A DNA stretch of 64,000 bases from Pseudomonas helleri (GCF_009600315.1 NZ_WIWC01000013.1:1-64000), one strand, 5' to 3'. Positions 26,749 through 36,690 are shown, numbered from the stretch's first letter. Translations and numbers: made by a program. Notes: a model not told the origin generated them from the sequence alone.

Positions 26749-27402
26749 TCAAGCGGTTGCCACAAAAGCCCGATGCATGTCCGCCAGCGTCTCGAAATGA
26801 TACGTGGGCGCAAACGAGTTCAATTCCTCAAAGCTACCAAAACCGTAGCCCACGGCGGCCGCGTCCATTCCGTTGTCCCGCGCACCGATCAGGTCGTGCT
26901 TGCGGTCGCCAATCATCAAGGTGTGTGCCGGGTCGAGGCCTTCCTGGGTCATCAAGTGCTTGATCAGCTCAACCTTGTTGGTGCGGGTGCCGTCCAGCTC
27001 ACTGCCGTAAATAACCTTGAAATGCTTGCCGAAGTCAAAATGACGGGCAATTTCACGCGCGTAAATCTGCGGCTTTGAGGTGGCAATAAACAGGTTGCGG
27101 CCCTGCTCATTCAGCGCTTCAAGCAACGGCGCAATGCCTTCAAACACCTGATTCTCATACAGCCCCGTCACCGCAAAACGCTCGCGGTAATACCCCACGG
27201 CTTCCCACGCCTGCGCTTCAGTGAAGGCATAGAACTCCATAAAGGCTTGCAGCAGCGGCGGGCCAATAAAGTGTTCCAACTGTGTCAGATCAGGCTCTTC
27301 GATACCCATTTTGCTCAGGGCAAACTGGATCGAACGGGTAATCCCCTCACGCGGATCGGTAAGGGTGCCATCGAGGTCGAACAATACGTTTTGATAGTGC
27401 AT
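26749..27402 (-). CDS. HAD-superfamily hydrolase, phosphoglycolate phosphatase-like
   Basis: 217 residues from the ATG at 27402, selected because GGAG lies six bases upstream. The HAD motifs are intact: NVLFDLDGTLTDPREGIT (I), IATSKP (II), a Lys in TNKVELIKHL (III) and MIGDRKHDLIGARDNGM (IV). The helical cap after motif I is of the Gph/5'-nucleotidase kind. The likely job is removal of phosphate from phosphoglycolate or another small phosphate ester. The neighbouring gamma-carbonic anhydrase gene lies 21 bp upstream on the same strand. Confidence 0.85.
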   Translation of the reverse strand: MHYQNVLFDLDGTLTDPREGITRSIQFALSKMGIEEPDLTQLEHFIGPPLLQAFMEFYAFTEAQAWEAVGYYRERFAVTGLYENQVFEGIAPLLEALNEQGRNLFIATSKPQIYAREIARHFDFGKHFKVIYGSELDGTRTNKVELIKHLMTQEGLDPAHTLMIGDRKHDLIGARDNGMDAAAVGYGFGSFEELNSFAPTYHFETLADMHRAFVATA

Positions 27403-27423
27403 GCAAGGCTCCAAAAAAAGGGC

Positions 27424-27972
27424 TTAAACCGGCTGATCGTAGCCTTCGGCCAGGTGCTGGTCTTTGAGTTTCACGTAGTTGCCCGCGCTGTAGGTGAAGA
27501 AGGCTTTTTCTTTGTCGCTCAATTCGCGCACCTGTTTGACCGGGCTGCCCACATATAGAAACCCGCTGGCCAGACGCTTGCCCGGTGGCACCAGGCTGCC
27601 CGCGCCCACGCTCACATCGTCTTCAATCACCGCACCGTCCATCACAATGCTGCCCATGCCGATCAAAATACGGCTACCCACGGTGCAGCCGTGCAGCATC
27701 ACTTTGTGGGCGATGGTCACGTCGTCGCCGATCAACAACGGGAAACCCTCGGGATTGAAGGGCCCGGCATGGGTGATGTGCAGCACGCAGGCGTCTTGCA
27801 CACTGGTGCGCGCGCCGATGCGGATACGGTGCATGTCGCCACGAATAACGGTCAGCGGCCAGACCGAACTGTCGCTGCCGATCTCGACGTCGCCTATCAC
27901 CACGGCCGAGCGGTCAACGAAGACACGCTCACCCAAGGCCGGTGTGTGCTGCTGAAATGGACGAATGGACAC
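27424..27972 (-). CDS. gamma-carbonic anhydrase-family hexapeptide protein
   Basis: A 182-residue left-handed beta-helix protein of the YrdA/CaiE type. It starts at GTG with AAGGA upstream. Repeated hexapeptide turns run from about residue 15 to 150. Metal-site histidines can be read in CVLHITHAGPF and DVTIAHKVMLHGC, in the spacing seen in gamma-carbonic anhydrases. Many YrdA-type proteins show weak or no carbonic anhydrase activity, so the catalytic role is open. It diverges from prlC. Confidence 0.88.
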   Translation of the reverse strand: MSIRPFQQHTPALGERVFVDRSAVVIGDVEIGSDSSVWPLTVIRGDMHRIRIGARTSVQDACVLHITHAGPFNPEGFPLLIGDDVTIAHKVMLHGCTVGSRILIGMGSIVMDGAVIEDDVSVGAGSLVPPGKRLASGFLYVGSPVKQVRELSDKEKAFFTYSAGNYVKLKDQHLAEGYDQPV

Positions 27973-28073
27973 AAATAGCTTCCTTCTTTAGCCGTAATAG
28001 GACGTTGCAATGCTGCGTGCAACGGCGATTGTAATTAAGATGGCCCAATGTTTCTTCCAGCCAAGGTGCCAAC

Positions 28074-30125
28074 GTGAGCGAGAACAACCCTCTTTTGCAG
28101 CCCTACGACCTGCCGCCGTTCTCGGCGATCCGTCCTGAGCACGTACAGCCGGCCATCGAGCAGATCCTCGCCGACAACCGCGCCGGCATTCAAAACATCC
28201 TTGCCGACCAAGGCCAAAACCCTACGTGGGCAGGTCTGGTGCTGGCGATGGACGAGCTGAACGACCGTCTGGGCGCAGCCTGGAGCCCGGTTAGTCACCT
28301 TAATGCGGTGTGCAACAGCGCTGAATTGCGTGAAGCCTATGAGGCCTGCCTGCCGGCATTGAGCGCTTACTCCACCGAGATGGGCCAAAACCGTGCGTTG
28401 TTCCAGGCTTTTGAAGCGCTGGCCCACAGCCCGCAGGTGGCTGATTTCGATCAGGCCCAACTGACCATCCTTGAGCATTCGCTGCGTGACTTCCGGCTGT
28501 CGGGCATTGACCTGACTGAAGCCGAGCAGAAGCGTTACGCCGAAGTGCAGAGCAAATTGTCTGAACTGGGCAGCAAGTTTTCCAACCAGTTGCTGGACGC
28601 CACCCAAGCCTGGACCAAGCACATCACCGACGAGGCCGCGCTGGCGGGTCTGACCGATTCAGCCAAGGCACAAATGGCTGCGGCGGCTCAAGCCAAAGGT
28701 CTGGATGGCTGGCTGATCACCCTCGAATTCCCAAGCTACTACCCGGTCATGACCTACGCCGAAGACCGCGCCCTGCGCGAAGAAGTCTACGCCGCGTACT
28801 GCACCCGTGCGTCGGACCAAGGCCCGAATGCCGGTAAGTTCGACAATGGCCCGGTCATGGAAGAAATCCTCGACCTGCGTCAGGAACTGGCAAAACTGCT
28901 GGGTTTCGGCAGTTTTGCCGAGTTGAGTCTGGCCACCAAAATGGCTGAGACGCCGGAACAGGTGCTGACCTTCCTGCGCGATTTGGCCAAGCAGAGCAAA
29001 CCCTTCGCCGCTCGCGACCTTGAGCAATTGCAGGCGTACGCCACCGAACAGGGTTGCCCGGAGCTGAAAAGCTGGGACGTGGGCTTCTATGGCGAGAAAT
29101 TGCGCGAACAGCGTTACAGCGTGTCGCAAGAAACCCTGCGCGCCTACTTCCCGATCGACAAGGTACTGAGTGGCCTGTTCGACATCGTGCATACGCTGTA
29201 CGGCATCGACATTGTTGAACTCAAAGGCTTTGACACCTGGCACCCGGACGTCCGCCTTTTCGAAATCAAGGAAAACGGCCAGCACATCGGACGCTTCTTC
29301 TTTGACCTGTATGCCCGCGCCAACAAACGTGGTGGCGCGTGGATGGATGGCGCCCGCGACCGCCGTCGCACTATGGCGGGTACGCTGCAAAGCCCGGTGG
29401 CCAATCTGGTGTGCAACTTCACCCCAGCGGTTTCAGGCAAGCCTGCGCTGCTGACCCACGATGAAGTGACCACCTTGTTCCACGAATTTGGTCATGGCCT
29501 GCACCATATGCTGACCGAAATCGAACACGCGGGCGTGTCGGGTATCAACGGCGTGGCGTGGGATGCGGTCGAGTTGCCAAGTCAGTTCATGGAAAACTGG
29601 TGCTGGGAGCCTGAAGGCTTGGCGCTGATTTCCAGCCATTACGAAACCGGCGAAGCACTGCCTAAAGACTTGCTCGACAAGATGCTGGCCGCGAAAAACT
29701 TCCAGTCCGGGCTGATGATGGTTCGCCAGCTTGAATTTTCGCTGTTCGACTTTGAACTGCACGCCACCCACGGCGACGGTCGCAGCGTGGCTCAGGTGCT
29801 TGATGGTATTCGTGACGAAGTGTCGGTGATGCGTCCACCGGCCTACAACCGCTTCCCGAACAGCTTTGCGCACATTTTCGCGGGCGGCTACGCGGCGGGT
29901 TACTACAGCTACAAGTGGGCTGAAGTGCTGTCGGCGGATGCGTTTTCGCGCTTTGAGGAAGAAGGCGTGTTCAACCCACACACAGGCAAAGCGTTCCGCC
30001 AGGCCATTCTGGCCCGTGGTGGCTCGAAAGCACCGATGGAACTGTTCAAGGACTTCCGCGGCCGTGAGCCGTCGATTGACGCCCTGTTGCGCCACAGCGG
30101 CCTGACTGAGGACGCCGCGGTATGA
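28074..30125 (+). CDS. prlC: oligopeptidase A (PrlC)
   Basis: A 683-residue M3-family metallopeptidase, start GTG. The zinc motif HEFGHGLHH lies near residues 470-478, with a downstream Glu (WDAVELPSQFMENW) as third ligand. The long N-terminal helical part (SENNPLLQPYDLPPF onward) encloses the active-site channel. It cleaves short peptides in the cytoplasm, including signal-peptide fragments. The small zinc-ribbon gene yheV overlaps its stop by four bases (ATGA), the arrangement usual in gammaproteobacteria. Confidence 0.96.
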   Translation: MSENNPLLQPYDLPPFSAIRPEHVQPAIEQILADNRAGIQNILADQGQNPTWAGLVLAMDELNDRLGAAWSPVSHLNAVCNSAELREAYEACLPALSAYSTEMGQNRALFQAFEALAHSPQVADFDQAQLTILEHSLRDFRLSGIDLTEAEQKRYAEVQSKLSELGSKFSNQLLDATQAWTKHITDEAALAGLTDSAKAQMAAAAQAKGLDGWLITLEFPSYYPVMTYAEDRALREEVYAAYCTRASDQGPNAGKFDNGPVMEEILDLRQELAKLLGFGSFAELSLATKMAETPEQVLTFLRDLAKQSKPFAARDLEQLQAYATEQGCPELKSWDVGFYGEKLREQRYSVSQETLRAYFPIDKVLSGLFDIVHTLYGIDIVELKGFDTWHPDVRLFEIKENGQHIGRFFFDLYARANKRGGAWMDGARDRRRTMAGTLQSPVANLVCNFTPAVSGKPALLTHDEVTTLFHEFGHGLHHMLTEIEHAGVSGINGVAWDAVELPSQFMENWCWEPEGLALISSHYETGEALPKDLLDKMLAAKNFQSGLMMVRQLEFSLFDFELHATHGDGRSVAQVLDGIRDEVSVMRPPAYNRFPNSFAHIFAGGYAAGYYSYKWAEVLSADAFSRFEEEGVFNPHTGKAFRQAILARGGSKAPMELFKDFRGREPSIDALLRHSGLTEDAAV

Positions 30126-30400
30126 GTGAGGCCCCTGTGAACGTGACCAAAAAACGCTTTATCGCCGGGGCTGTTTGCCCGGCGTGCAGCGAGCCTGACA
30201 AGTTGATGATGTGGAACGAAGACGACGTGCCGCACCGTGAGTGTGTGGCCTGTGGTTATTCGGATACGTTGAATGAGCAGGGTTTGTCGGTGCCCAAGGA
30301 ATTGGGCACGCGGGTGAATGTGTCGGCATTGAAAAAGACGCCGGACCCGAAGGTGCAGGCGGTGCAGTTTTTTCCTAATCCGAAACTGAAAAAGCCCTGA
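30122..30400 (+). CDS. YheV-family putative metal-binding protein
   Basis: A 92-residue protein with two Cys-x2-Cys knuckles (VCPACSEP and CVACGYSD), forming a zinc ribbon in its first half, and a basic C-terminal tail ending in KLKKP. It is translationally coupled to prlC through an overlapping ATGA. The family is conserved beside prlC but has no known function. Confidence 0.85.
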   Translation: MSEAPVNVTKKRFIAGAVCPACSEPDKLMMWNEDDVPHRECVACGYSDTLNEQGLSVPKELGTRVNVSALKKTPDPKVQAVQFFPNPKLKKP

Positions 30401-30411
30401 AGATCAAAAGC

Positions 30412-30584
30412 CCCTCACCCTAACCCTCTCCCGGAGGGAGAGGGGACTAATTCGTGGGGCTACATAAATCTGCCTCTGCCTTTAGCCCCCTCTCCCTCTG
30501 GGAAAGGGGACTGATTCGTGGGGCCATCTAAATCTGCTTCTGCCTTTAGCCCCCTCTCCCTCCGGGAGAGGGTTGGGGTGAGGG
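30412..30584. repeat. REPIN with internal tandem duplication
   Basis: Outer arms CCCTCACCCTAACCCTCTCC (from 30412) and GGGAGAGGGTTGGGGTGAGG (to about 30583) are as in the other two copies. The spacer contains two consecutive 64-bp units (30442-30505 and 30506-30569) that are nearly identical, each carrying GGGGACTnATTCGTGGGGC and a CCCCCTCTCCCTC arm. It lies between yheV and the convergent cysA. Confidence 0.85.
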
Positions 30585-30595
30585 TGCTCTGGCTT

Positions 30596-31576
30596 TTAAG
30601 CCTTCTGCCACACCTTGGGCTTGAAGAACAACGTTTCGCCCCGCGCCAGATCGGTCAGGCTGTCATGGTCTTTGACCACTTCCACTTCGATCAACTCGCT
30701 TTGCCCTTCAACCTTCAAGGTCACCCGGGTGGTCGCACCCAATGGGCGAATGTCACGCACCTCTGCAGCATGATGGTCTTCGAGCTCGTGACGCGACAAC
30801 GACACTTCATGCGGACGGAACAGCACATGCTGATCCTCGCCCAGATGCAGGCGGTTGGAGTCGCCCAAAAAGTGATACACAAAATCGCTGGCCGGGTGTT
30901 CGTACACCTCGCCCGGTGAACCAATCTGTTCGATCACGCCTTTGTTCATGACCACGATACGGTCCGCGACTTCCATCGCCTCTTCCTGATCGTGGGTCAC
31001 GAAGACCGAGGTCAGGTTGATGTCTTCGTGCAAGCGCGCCAACCAGCGACGCAGCTCTTTACGCACCTTGGCGTCCAATGCGCCAAACGGTTCGTCCAGC
31101 AGCAAAACCTTGGGCTCGACGGCCAATGCTCGGGCCAGCGCAATACGTTGACGCTGACCGCCTGAGAGCTGCTCAGGGTAACGATCCGACAACCAGTCCA
31201 GTTGCACCATGTTCAGCAGTTCATGGACTTTTTCGGCAATGCGGGTTTCGCTCGGGCGTTCTTTTTTCGGCTTCATGCGCAAGCCGAACGCCACGTTGTC
31301 GAACACCGTCATATGACGGAACAAGGCGTAATGCTGGAATACAAAACCGACATTACGATCACGCACGTCGTGACCCGAGACGTCTTCACCGTGGAACACG
31401 ATGTTGCCTTCGTCGGGGGTTTCGAGGCCGGCGATGATGCGCAACAAGGTGGTCTTGCCGCAGCCCGAAGGGCCCAGCAGCGCCACCAGTTCACCACTGT
31501 GAATATCCAGATTGATGCTGTTCAGGGCCTTGAAGGCGTTGAAGTTCTTGCTGACGTTACGGACTTCGATCGACAT
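30596..31576 (-). CDS. cysA: sulfate/thiosulfate ABC transporter ATPase CysA
   Basis: 326 residues. Walker A is [20 protein letters not shown] (about 32-51), the signature is [16 protein letters not shown], Walker B is [13 protein letters not shown], and the switch His lies in [15 protein letters not shown]-terminal TOBE-like domain follows residue ~240. It powers sulfate and thiosulfate import through CysT and CysW. It is the last gene of the oscA-sbp-cysT-cysW-cysA run, 3 bp after cysW. Confidence 0.95.
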   Translation of the reverse strand: MSIEVRNVSKNFNAFKALNSINLDIHSGELVALLGPSGCGKTTLLRIIAGLETPDEGNIVFHGEDVSGHDVRDRNVGFVFQHYALFRHMTVFDNVAFGLRMKPKKERPSETRIAEKVHELLNMVQLDWLSDRYPEQLSGGQRQRIALARALAVEPKVLLLDEPFGALDAKVRKELRRWLARLHEDINLTSVFVTHDQEEAMEVADRIVVMNKGVIEQIGSPGEVYEHPASDFVYHFLGDSNRLHLGEDQHVLFRPHEVSLSRHELEDHHAAEVRDIRPLGATTRVTLKVEGQSELIEVEVVKDHDSLTDLARGETLFFKPKVWQKA

Positions 31577-31579
31577 GGT

Positions 31580-32452
31580 TTATTCCTCCGCGGCGCTGGC
31601 GCGCAGGCGGTTAATACGGGATTCGCTCCACTGCTTGAGCAGCAGGATGAAGAGCGCCAGGATCAGCAACAGGGTGGCCACAGCAAAGGCGGCAACGTGG
31701 TTGTATTCGTTGTAGAGGATCTCGACGTGCAGCGGCAGGGTGTTGGTCACCCCGCGAATGTGCCCGGAAACCACTGACACCGCACCGAATTCACCCATCG
31801 CCCGCGCAGTACAGAGCACCACGCCGTAGATCAGGCCCCATTTGATATTGGGCACCGTGACGTGCCAGAACATCTGCCAGCCATTCGCGCCCAGCAGGCG
31901 TGCCGCCTCTTCTTCCTGAGTGCCCTGCTCTTGCATCAGCGGGATCAGCTCACGCGCCACAAAGGGCACGGTGACGAAGATGGTGGCCAGCACGATGCCC
32001 GGCAAGGCGAACACGATCTGGATGTCGTGGTCTTGCAACCACGGACCGAGAAAGCCTTGCGCGCCAAACATCAGCACGTAGACCAGACCGGCGATGACCG
32101 GCGAGACCGAAAACGGCAGGTCGATCAGGGTGACCAGAATGCTTTTGCCGCGAAAGCTGTACTTGCTCACGCACCAGGCAGCGCTGACGCCGAACACCAC
32201 GTTCAGCGGCACGGAAATCACCACGGCGATGATGGTCAGCTTCAGGGCCGACAAGGCATCCGGCTCAAGGATCGCGTCGAAGAACGCGCCAAAGCCGAGT
32301 TTCAGCCCCTGGGACACAACAATCAGCAGCGGTAGCAGCAAGAAGACAATGAAGAACAACCAGCCAAAGCCGATCAGCAAGCGCCGCGACAGCGGGCTGC
32401 CACGGCGGGCGGCGTTGGCCACGGATGAGGCGCTCAGTGTTGAGTTGGACAT
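31580..32452 (-). CDS. cysW: sulfate ABC transporter permease CysW
   Basis: A 290-residue inner-membrane permease with six predicted helices. The EAA loop reads [28 protein letters not shown], the segment that docks on CysA. The late [21 protein letters not shown] is typical of CysW. It forms the channel with CysT. Twelve bases separate it from cysT. Confidence 0.95.
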   Translation of the reverse strand: MSNSTLSASSVANAARRGSPLSRRLLIGFGWLFFIVFLLLPLLIVVSQGLKLGFGAFFDAILEPDALSALKLTIIAVVISVPLNVVFGVSAAWCVSKYSFRGKSILVTLIDLPFSVSPVIAGLVYVLMFGAQGFLGPWLQDHDIQIVFALPGIVLATIFVTVPFVARELIPLMQEQGTQEEEAARLLGANGWQMFWHVTVPNIKWGLIYGVVLCTARAMGEFGAVSVVSGHIRGVTNTLPLHVEILYNEYNHVAAFAVATLLLILALFILLLKQWSESRINRLRASAAEE

Positions 32453-32464
32453 GTCAGGCCTCCT

Positions 32465-33283
32465 TCACGGTTTTTCGATGCGCCGCTGAATCAAGTTAAT
32501 GATCAGCAGCAAAATGAAGGAAACCACCAGCATCATCACGCCGATGGCGGTAGCGCCGGTGTAGTCGTATTGGTCCAGCTTGACCATGATCAACAGCGGC
32601 AGGATCTCGGTTTTGAACGGCATGTTGCCGGCGATGAAGATTACCGAGCCGTATTCACCGACACCCCGTGCAAAGGCCAAGGCAAAACCGGTTAACCACG
32701 CCGGCAACAAGGCCGGTACCAGAATGTAGCGGAAGACCTGCAAAGGTTTAGCGCCCAGACACGCAGCGGCTTCTTCGATTTCACGCGGAATATCGGCCAA
32801 CACTGGCTGCACTGTACGCACCACAAACGGCAAGGTGACGAAGGTCAGCGCCAGCGTGATGCCCATCGGGGTGTAGGCTATTTTGAAGCCCAGATCAGCC
32901 GCGAACTGGCCGATCCAGCCGTTAGGTGCATACAACGCGGTAAGGGCGATACCGGCTACGGCAGTGGGCAATGCAAACGGCAGGTCGATCATGGCGTCGA
33001 TGACTTTGCGGCCGGGAAACGTGTAACGCACCAGCACCCACGCCAGCACCGTGCCGATGACGCCATTGATCAGCGCGGCAACAAAGGCGGTGCCGAAGCT
33101 CAATTGCAACGCCGACAACACTCTGGGAGCGGTAACGATGGCCCAGAATTGCTCCCAGGTCAGTTGCGCAGCATGCACAAACATCGCGGCCAACGGGATA
33201 AGCACAATCAAGCTGAGGTACACCAAGGTGTAGCCCAGCGTCAGCCCGAAGCCGGGTATGACGGGGGAAATACGACGTGACAT
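32465..33283 (-). CDS. cysT: sulfate ABC transporter permease CysT (CysU)
   Basis: A 272-residue permease with six helices, the partner of CysW. The EAA loop is IEEAAACLGAKPLQVFRYILVPALLPAWLTG. The FARGVGEYGSVIFIAGNMPFKTEILPLLI segment is characteristic of CysT/CysU. Genes on either side (sbp, cysW) fix the assignment. Confidence 0.95.
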   Translation of the reverse strand: MSRRISPVIPGFGLTLGYTLVYLSLIVLIPLAAMFVHAAQLTWEQFWAIVTAPRVLSALQLSFGTAFVAALINGVIGTVLAWVLVRYTFPGRKVIDAMIDLPFALPTAVAGIALTALYAPNGWIGQFAADLGFKIAYTPMGITLALTFVTLPFVVRTVQPVLADIPREIEEAAACLGAKPLQVFRYILVPALLPAWLTGFALAFARGVGEYGSVIFIAGNMPFKTEILPLLIMVKLDQYDYTGATAIGVMMLVVSFILLLIINLIQRRIEKP

Positions 33284-33373
33284 AAGAGTCCTTGGTTAAC
33301 GCACGAAGCCCGCAACTCAGTCGCGGGCTCGATGTTCTAGCTTTCAGCGAGGCGCAAGGCCCCACCCCAGAGG

Positions 33374-34387
33374 TTATTGCGGCGTGTAGATTTGATCGAA
33401 TACGCCACCGTCATTGAAGAATTTGGGTTGCGCAGTTTTCCAGCCACCGAAGTCTTTGTCGATAGTGACAAGTTCCAGCTTGGGAAATTGTTGAGCGTAT
33501 TTGGCAGCGACTTTTTCGTCACGGGGACGGTAAAAGTTCTTCGCCGCGATTTCCTGACCCGCCGGGCTGTACAGGTGTTCGAGGTAGGCTTTGGCGATTT
33601 CGCCGTTACCTTTTTTGTCGGCGTTTTTGTCGACTACAGCCACCGGAGGCTCGGCCAGAATCGACAGAGAAGGCACGACAATATCGAACTTGTCAGCACC
33701 GCCATCTTCTTTCAGGGCCAGGAACGCTTCGTTTTCCCAGGCCAGTAACACGTCACCCTGACCGTTGTTGACGAAGGTGATGGTTGAACCACGAGCGCCG
33801 GTGTCCAGAACAGGCACGTGTTTGAACAGCTGGCTGACGTATTCTTTGGCCTTGGCTTCGTCACCGCCGTTGGCTTTCAGGCCGTAGGCGTAAGCCGCAA
33901 GGAAGTTCCAGCGGGCGCCGCCGCTGGTTTTAGGGTTGGGGGTAATGACCGATACGCCGTCTTTGGTCAGGTCGCCCCAGTCCATGATGCCTTTAGGGTT
34001 GCCCTTGCGCACCAGAAACACGATGGTCGAGGTGTACGGGGTGCTGGCGTCCGGCAGGCGGGTTTGCCAGTTTTCCGGCAGCGAGCCTTTGTTCAGCTTG
34101 CTGATTTCGTCAATGTCACCGGCTAGCGCCAAGGTCACGACGTCGGCACGCAAACCGTCAACCACACCACGGGCCTGCTTCCCTGAACCGCCGTGCGATT
34201 GCTGAATTTTCACCGTATCGCCGGGATGGTTTTGCTTCCAGAACGTGCTGAACTCAGCGTTGTAATCCTGATACAACTCACGCGTCGGGTCGTAGGAGAC
34301 GTTCAACAACTCGTAATCTTTGGCCACTGCGGAGCCGGCAAAAATGGCACTGGCCAGCGCGGCCAAAGCGTAACGGCGTAGGGACAT
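33374..34387 (-). CDS. sbp: periplasmic sulfate-binding protein Sbp
   Basis: 337 residues from the ATG at 34387 with GGAG upstream; an earlier in-frame codon at 34429 adds a non-signal leader. A signal peptide ends near [22 protein letters not shown], and the start of the mature protein is the classic Sbp sequence. [24 protein letters not shown] forms the sulfate site. It captures sulfate for CysTWA. oscA is 66 bp upstream on the same strand. Confidence 0.95.
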   Translation of the reverse strand: MSLRRYALAALASAIFAGSAVAKDYELLNVSYDPTRELYQDYNAEFSTFWKQNHPGDTVKIQQSHGGSGKQARGVVDGLRADVVTLALAGDIDEISKLNKGSLPENWQTRLPDASTPYTSTIVFLVRKGNPKGIMDWGDLTKDGVSVITPNPKTSGGARWNFLAAYAYGLKANGGDEAKAKEYVSQLFKHVPVLDTGARGSTITFVNNGQGDVLLAWENEAFLALKEDGGADKFDIVVPSLSILAEPPVAVVDKNADKKGNGEIAKAYLEHLYSPAGQEIAAKNFYRPRDEKVAAKYAQQFPKLELVTIDKDFGGWKTAQPKFFNDGGVFDQIYTPQ

Positions 34388-34453
34388 AGGTGAGGCTCCA
34401 AAGCACTTTTTAGTTTTTATTAAGCGCATTCAGGTGAATGCGCTTTGGACAGA

Positions 34454-34636
34454 TCAGGTGTTTTTTTGGCCAGGGTTTTGCAGACGGAATTTTTCTTTGC
34501 GTTCGATCTGAACCACTTGGGCGTTATGCACGGTGATTTCCACAGCGCCAAAACGCAGATCTCGCAGCGCACTCTGGATTTCCCGCAGAATGGTGGCTTC
34601 GTCCTGACCGTCAACGCTACGCAGAGATGCGCTCAT
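34454..34636 (-). CDS. oscA: OscA, sulfur-starvation small protein (DUF2292/YezD)
   Basis: A 60-residue protein with a good AGGAGC ribosome site. The LREIQSALRDLRFGAVEITVHNAQVVQIERKEKFRL stretch is the DUF2292 (YezD) motif. In Pseudomonas this gene sits directly before sbp and has been named oscA for organosulfur/chromate-linked sulfur stress; the same order is found here. The biochemical role is not established. A palindrome at 34705-34729 lies upstream. Confidence 0.85.
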   Translation of the reverse strand: MSASLRSVDGQDEATILREIQSALRDLRFGAVEITVHNAQVVQIERKEKFRLQNPGQKNT

Positions 34637-34704
34637 GGTGCTGCTCCTGAAATAAAATGCCGAGGGGGATGCTGGCGTAGGGGCAATAGTAGTGAGCCGG
34701 GATT

Positions 34705-34729
34705 ATTCTTAAAAATACTATTTAAGAAT
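34705..34729. promoter_or_regulatory. palindrome upstream of oscA
   Basis: ATTCTTAAA-aatacta-TTTAAGAAT, a perfect 9-bp inverted repeat with a 7-bp spacer in an AT-rich stretch about 70-90 bp upstream of oscA. Its place suggests a binding site for a sulfur regulator such as CysB, but this is a positional inference. Confidence 0.4.
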
Positions 34730-34921
34730 GTTTATATAACTGAAATGACATTTAGACAGCAGGTAAGAATTCCACGGCATAAATGCATGCACTGACTACA
34801 CTCCAATTGCCTCGTTAATGCGGGGCAGGCACGACAGGATGCTTTATCTCGCTGGACAGTCAGCGCAAGTGGGATCACCTTAGAGCCACTGTCGTCTTTT
34901 CCTGCAAAGCCTGGAGTCTTT

Positions 34922-35191
34922 ATGTCGTTCACCCCTGAGTTGGTTGCCGAACTGAAAGTCCTTGCCCTGTTTGACCTGGACAGCACATTTGAGGGCCTGA
35001 AAGTCCATCAAACCGCCGATCCTGCACTGGTTGAAGCCGCAAAGCGGTTGTATGCAAAAGATCTGATCACTCAGCCCGATGGCGGCTACCTGACAGGTTT
35101 AGGTCGTGATGCGGTTGAAAGCGTGAAAACACTGCTGACCATTCTCACCACTGAGGCGTTCGTTGAAGTGCCTCTGAAAGAACTTGCCTAA
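34922..35191 (+). CDS. TIGR02647-family small protein
   Basis: An 89-residue protein with a winged-helix-like pattern (MSFTPELVAELKVLALFDLDS, then KDLITQPDGGYLTGLGRDA). It matches the TIGR02647 family, confined mainly to Pseudomonas and relatives and annotated only as putative DNA-binding. It diverges from oscA. Function unknown. Confidence 0.8.
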   Translation: MSFTPELVAELKVLALFDLDSTFEGLKVHQTADPALVEAAKRLYAKDLITQPDGGYLTGLGRDAVESVKTLLTILTTEAFVEVPLKELA

Positions 35192-35364
35192 CCAACTGCC
35201 ATGCCCACGGGATCCAGCAACTTAACGATTCCGCGGGCACACTTGCTCTACCCGTAAAAATTCTGACGCCAAAAATACATCCGCCATAAGCCTTTGGCAT
35301 CGCGAACTGTAAACTCCTCCTACGTTTCCTTTCTTCCTGACGTGGCAGCCTGTTTGTGTTTGAG

Positions 35365-36651
35365 ATGACACACCCACCTGAAAAGCGCCCAACGTTAAAG
35401 AGCACCTGCGACCGGCAGTCTTTTGCGCGCATACGTGAGCGTTTTTTGACCGTCAACCAAGGCCGAATAGCCCGTGCCATGGAGAGTCTGGCGCCTCGCC
35501 AGCAACGCTTCCTGCGCCTGCTGGCGCTGTTCTTCCATGTAAACCACCCTTCACTGCCGGGTTATGTATCGGACTGCACCCCTGCCGGGGTATCCGGTTA
35601 TGAACCCGATGCGGCGGTCATCAGCACCGCTAAACGCTTGGCTCGTGAGTTTACTTATGCTTCAAACCCCGAACGCCGACAGCCCATCCACAGTGTCTTT
35701 TTGATGGGCAGCCTCGGCACTCTGGCTCATACCGATCAAAGCGATATGGATGTGTGGGTGTGCCATGGCCCGCAGTTAACTGAGGCCGAGCGAAAAGCCT
35801 TGAAGCGTAAATGCCAGCGGCTGGAGATGTGGGCGGCCAGTCAGGGGTTCGAAGCGCATTGCTTTTTAATCGACACCCAGCGCTTCGCTCAAGGCGAGCA
35901 TGAGGTTCAGTTGTGCACCGAAAATGGCGGTACGACTCAACATCATTTATTGCTCGATGAGTTTTATCGCACCGCCATCTGGCTAGCGGGGCGCACACCC
36001 TTGTGGTGGTACGTGCCTGCCTGCGAAGAATTTCGGTACGCTGAATTCACCCGTGCCACACGAGATCAGCCTTTAATGGACAGCGATGAGGTCGTGGATC
36101 TTGGGCATCTGGCGCGCATACCCTCGAACGAATTTTTGGGGGCCGGGTTATGGCAACTGTTCAAAGGGATTGAATCGCCCCACAAATCAGTGCTCAAACT
36201 GTTGCTGATTGAGGTGTACGCCAGCGAGCATCCGCACGTGAACTGCTTGAGTCTGGACTTCAAGCGAGCGGTGCACGCCAACCCGCTGAACCTCGACGAA
36301 CTGGACCCCTATGTCGGGGTGTACCGACTTATCGAACGTTATCTAATAGGGGTGGGTGACTTGCAACGGCTGGAGCGGGTACGCCGCAGTCTGTACCTGC
36401 AGGTCAATCGCAAGCTCACTGGTCCCACTGTGCACGTGGGCAGGCAATGGCAGCGCCAATTATTGGAGCGATTGACGGTTGAGTGGGGCTGGGATAAATG
36501 CACGCGTGCGGCGCTCGACAATCGTTCGCACTGGGATGCCGAACAGGTGAGCCATGAGCGCCTGGCGGTCGCCCGCGAGCTGAGCGTCAGCTATCGATTT
36601 TTGAGGCACTTTGCGCTCGGCGAAAAAGTGCGGACCACGGCATTGGGGTAA
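35365..36651 (+). CDS. cyaA: class I adenylate cyclase, catalytic part only
   Basis: 428 residues from the ATG at 35365, against about 850-950 for full-length enzymes. The nucleotidyltransferase signature FLMGSLGTLAHTDQSDMDVW (Gly115-Ser116, Asp127, Asp129) and the QHHLLLDEFYRTAIWLAGRTPLWW segment are intact, so the ATP-cyclising domain is present. The open frame stops at 36651 just after LSVSYRFLRHFALGEK, the border of the catalytic domain, and rnk ends 40 bp later on the other strand, leaving no room for the regulatory half. Truncated E. coli CyaA of similar length keeps activity but loses PTS/glucose control, so this may be an unregulated cyclase. A decaying gene is the alternative. Confidence 0.85.
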   Translation: MTHPPEKRPTLKSTCDRQSFARIRERFLTVNQGRIARAMESLAPRQQRFLRLLALFFHVNHPSLPGYVSDCTPAGVSGYEPDAAVISTAKRLAREFTYASNPERRQPIHSVFLMGSLGTLAHTDQSDMDVWVCHGPQLTEAERKALKRKCQRLEMWAASQGFEAHCFLIDTQRFAQGEHEVQLCTENGGTTQHHLLLDEFYRTAIWLAGRTPLWWYVPACEEFRYAEFTRATRDQPLMDSDEVVDLGHLARIPSNEFLGAGLWQLFKGIESPHKSVLKLLLIEVYASEHPHVNCLSLDFKRAVHANPLNLDELDPYVGVYRLIERYLIGVGDLQRLERVRRSLYLQVNRKLTGPTVHVGRQWQRQLLERLTVEWGWDKCTRAALDNRSHWDAEQVSHERLAVARELSVSYRFLRHFALGEKVRTTALG

Positions 36652-36690
36652 CGCTGCGAAACCGTGCGTTACCGCTCTTGAGGATCGACC

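Noticed and set aside
35200..35262. TGCCCACGGGAT/ATTCCGCGGGCA inverted repeat before cyaA
   Set aside because: Two mismatches and no other signal; not strong enough to list as a feature.
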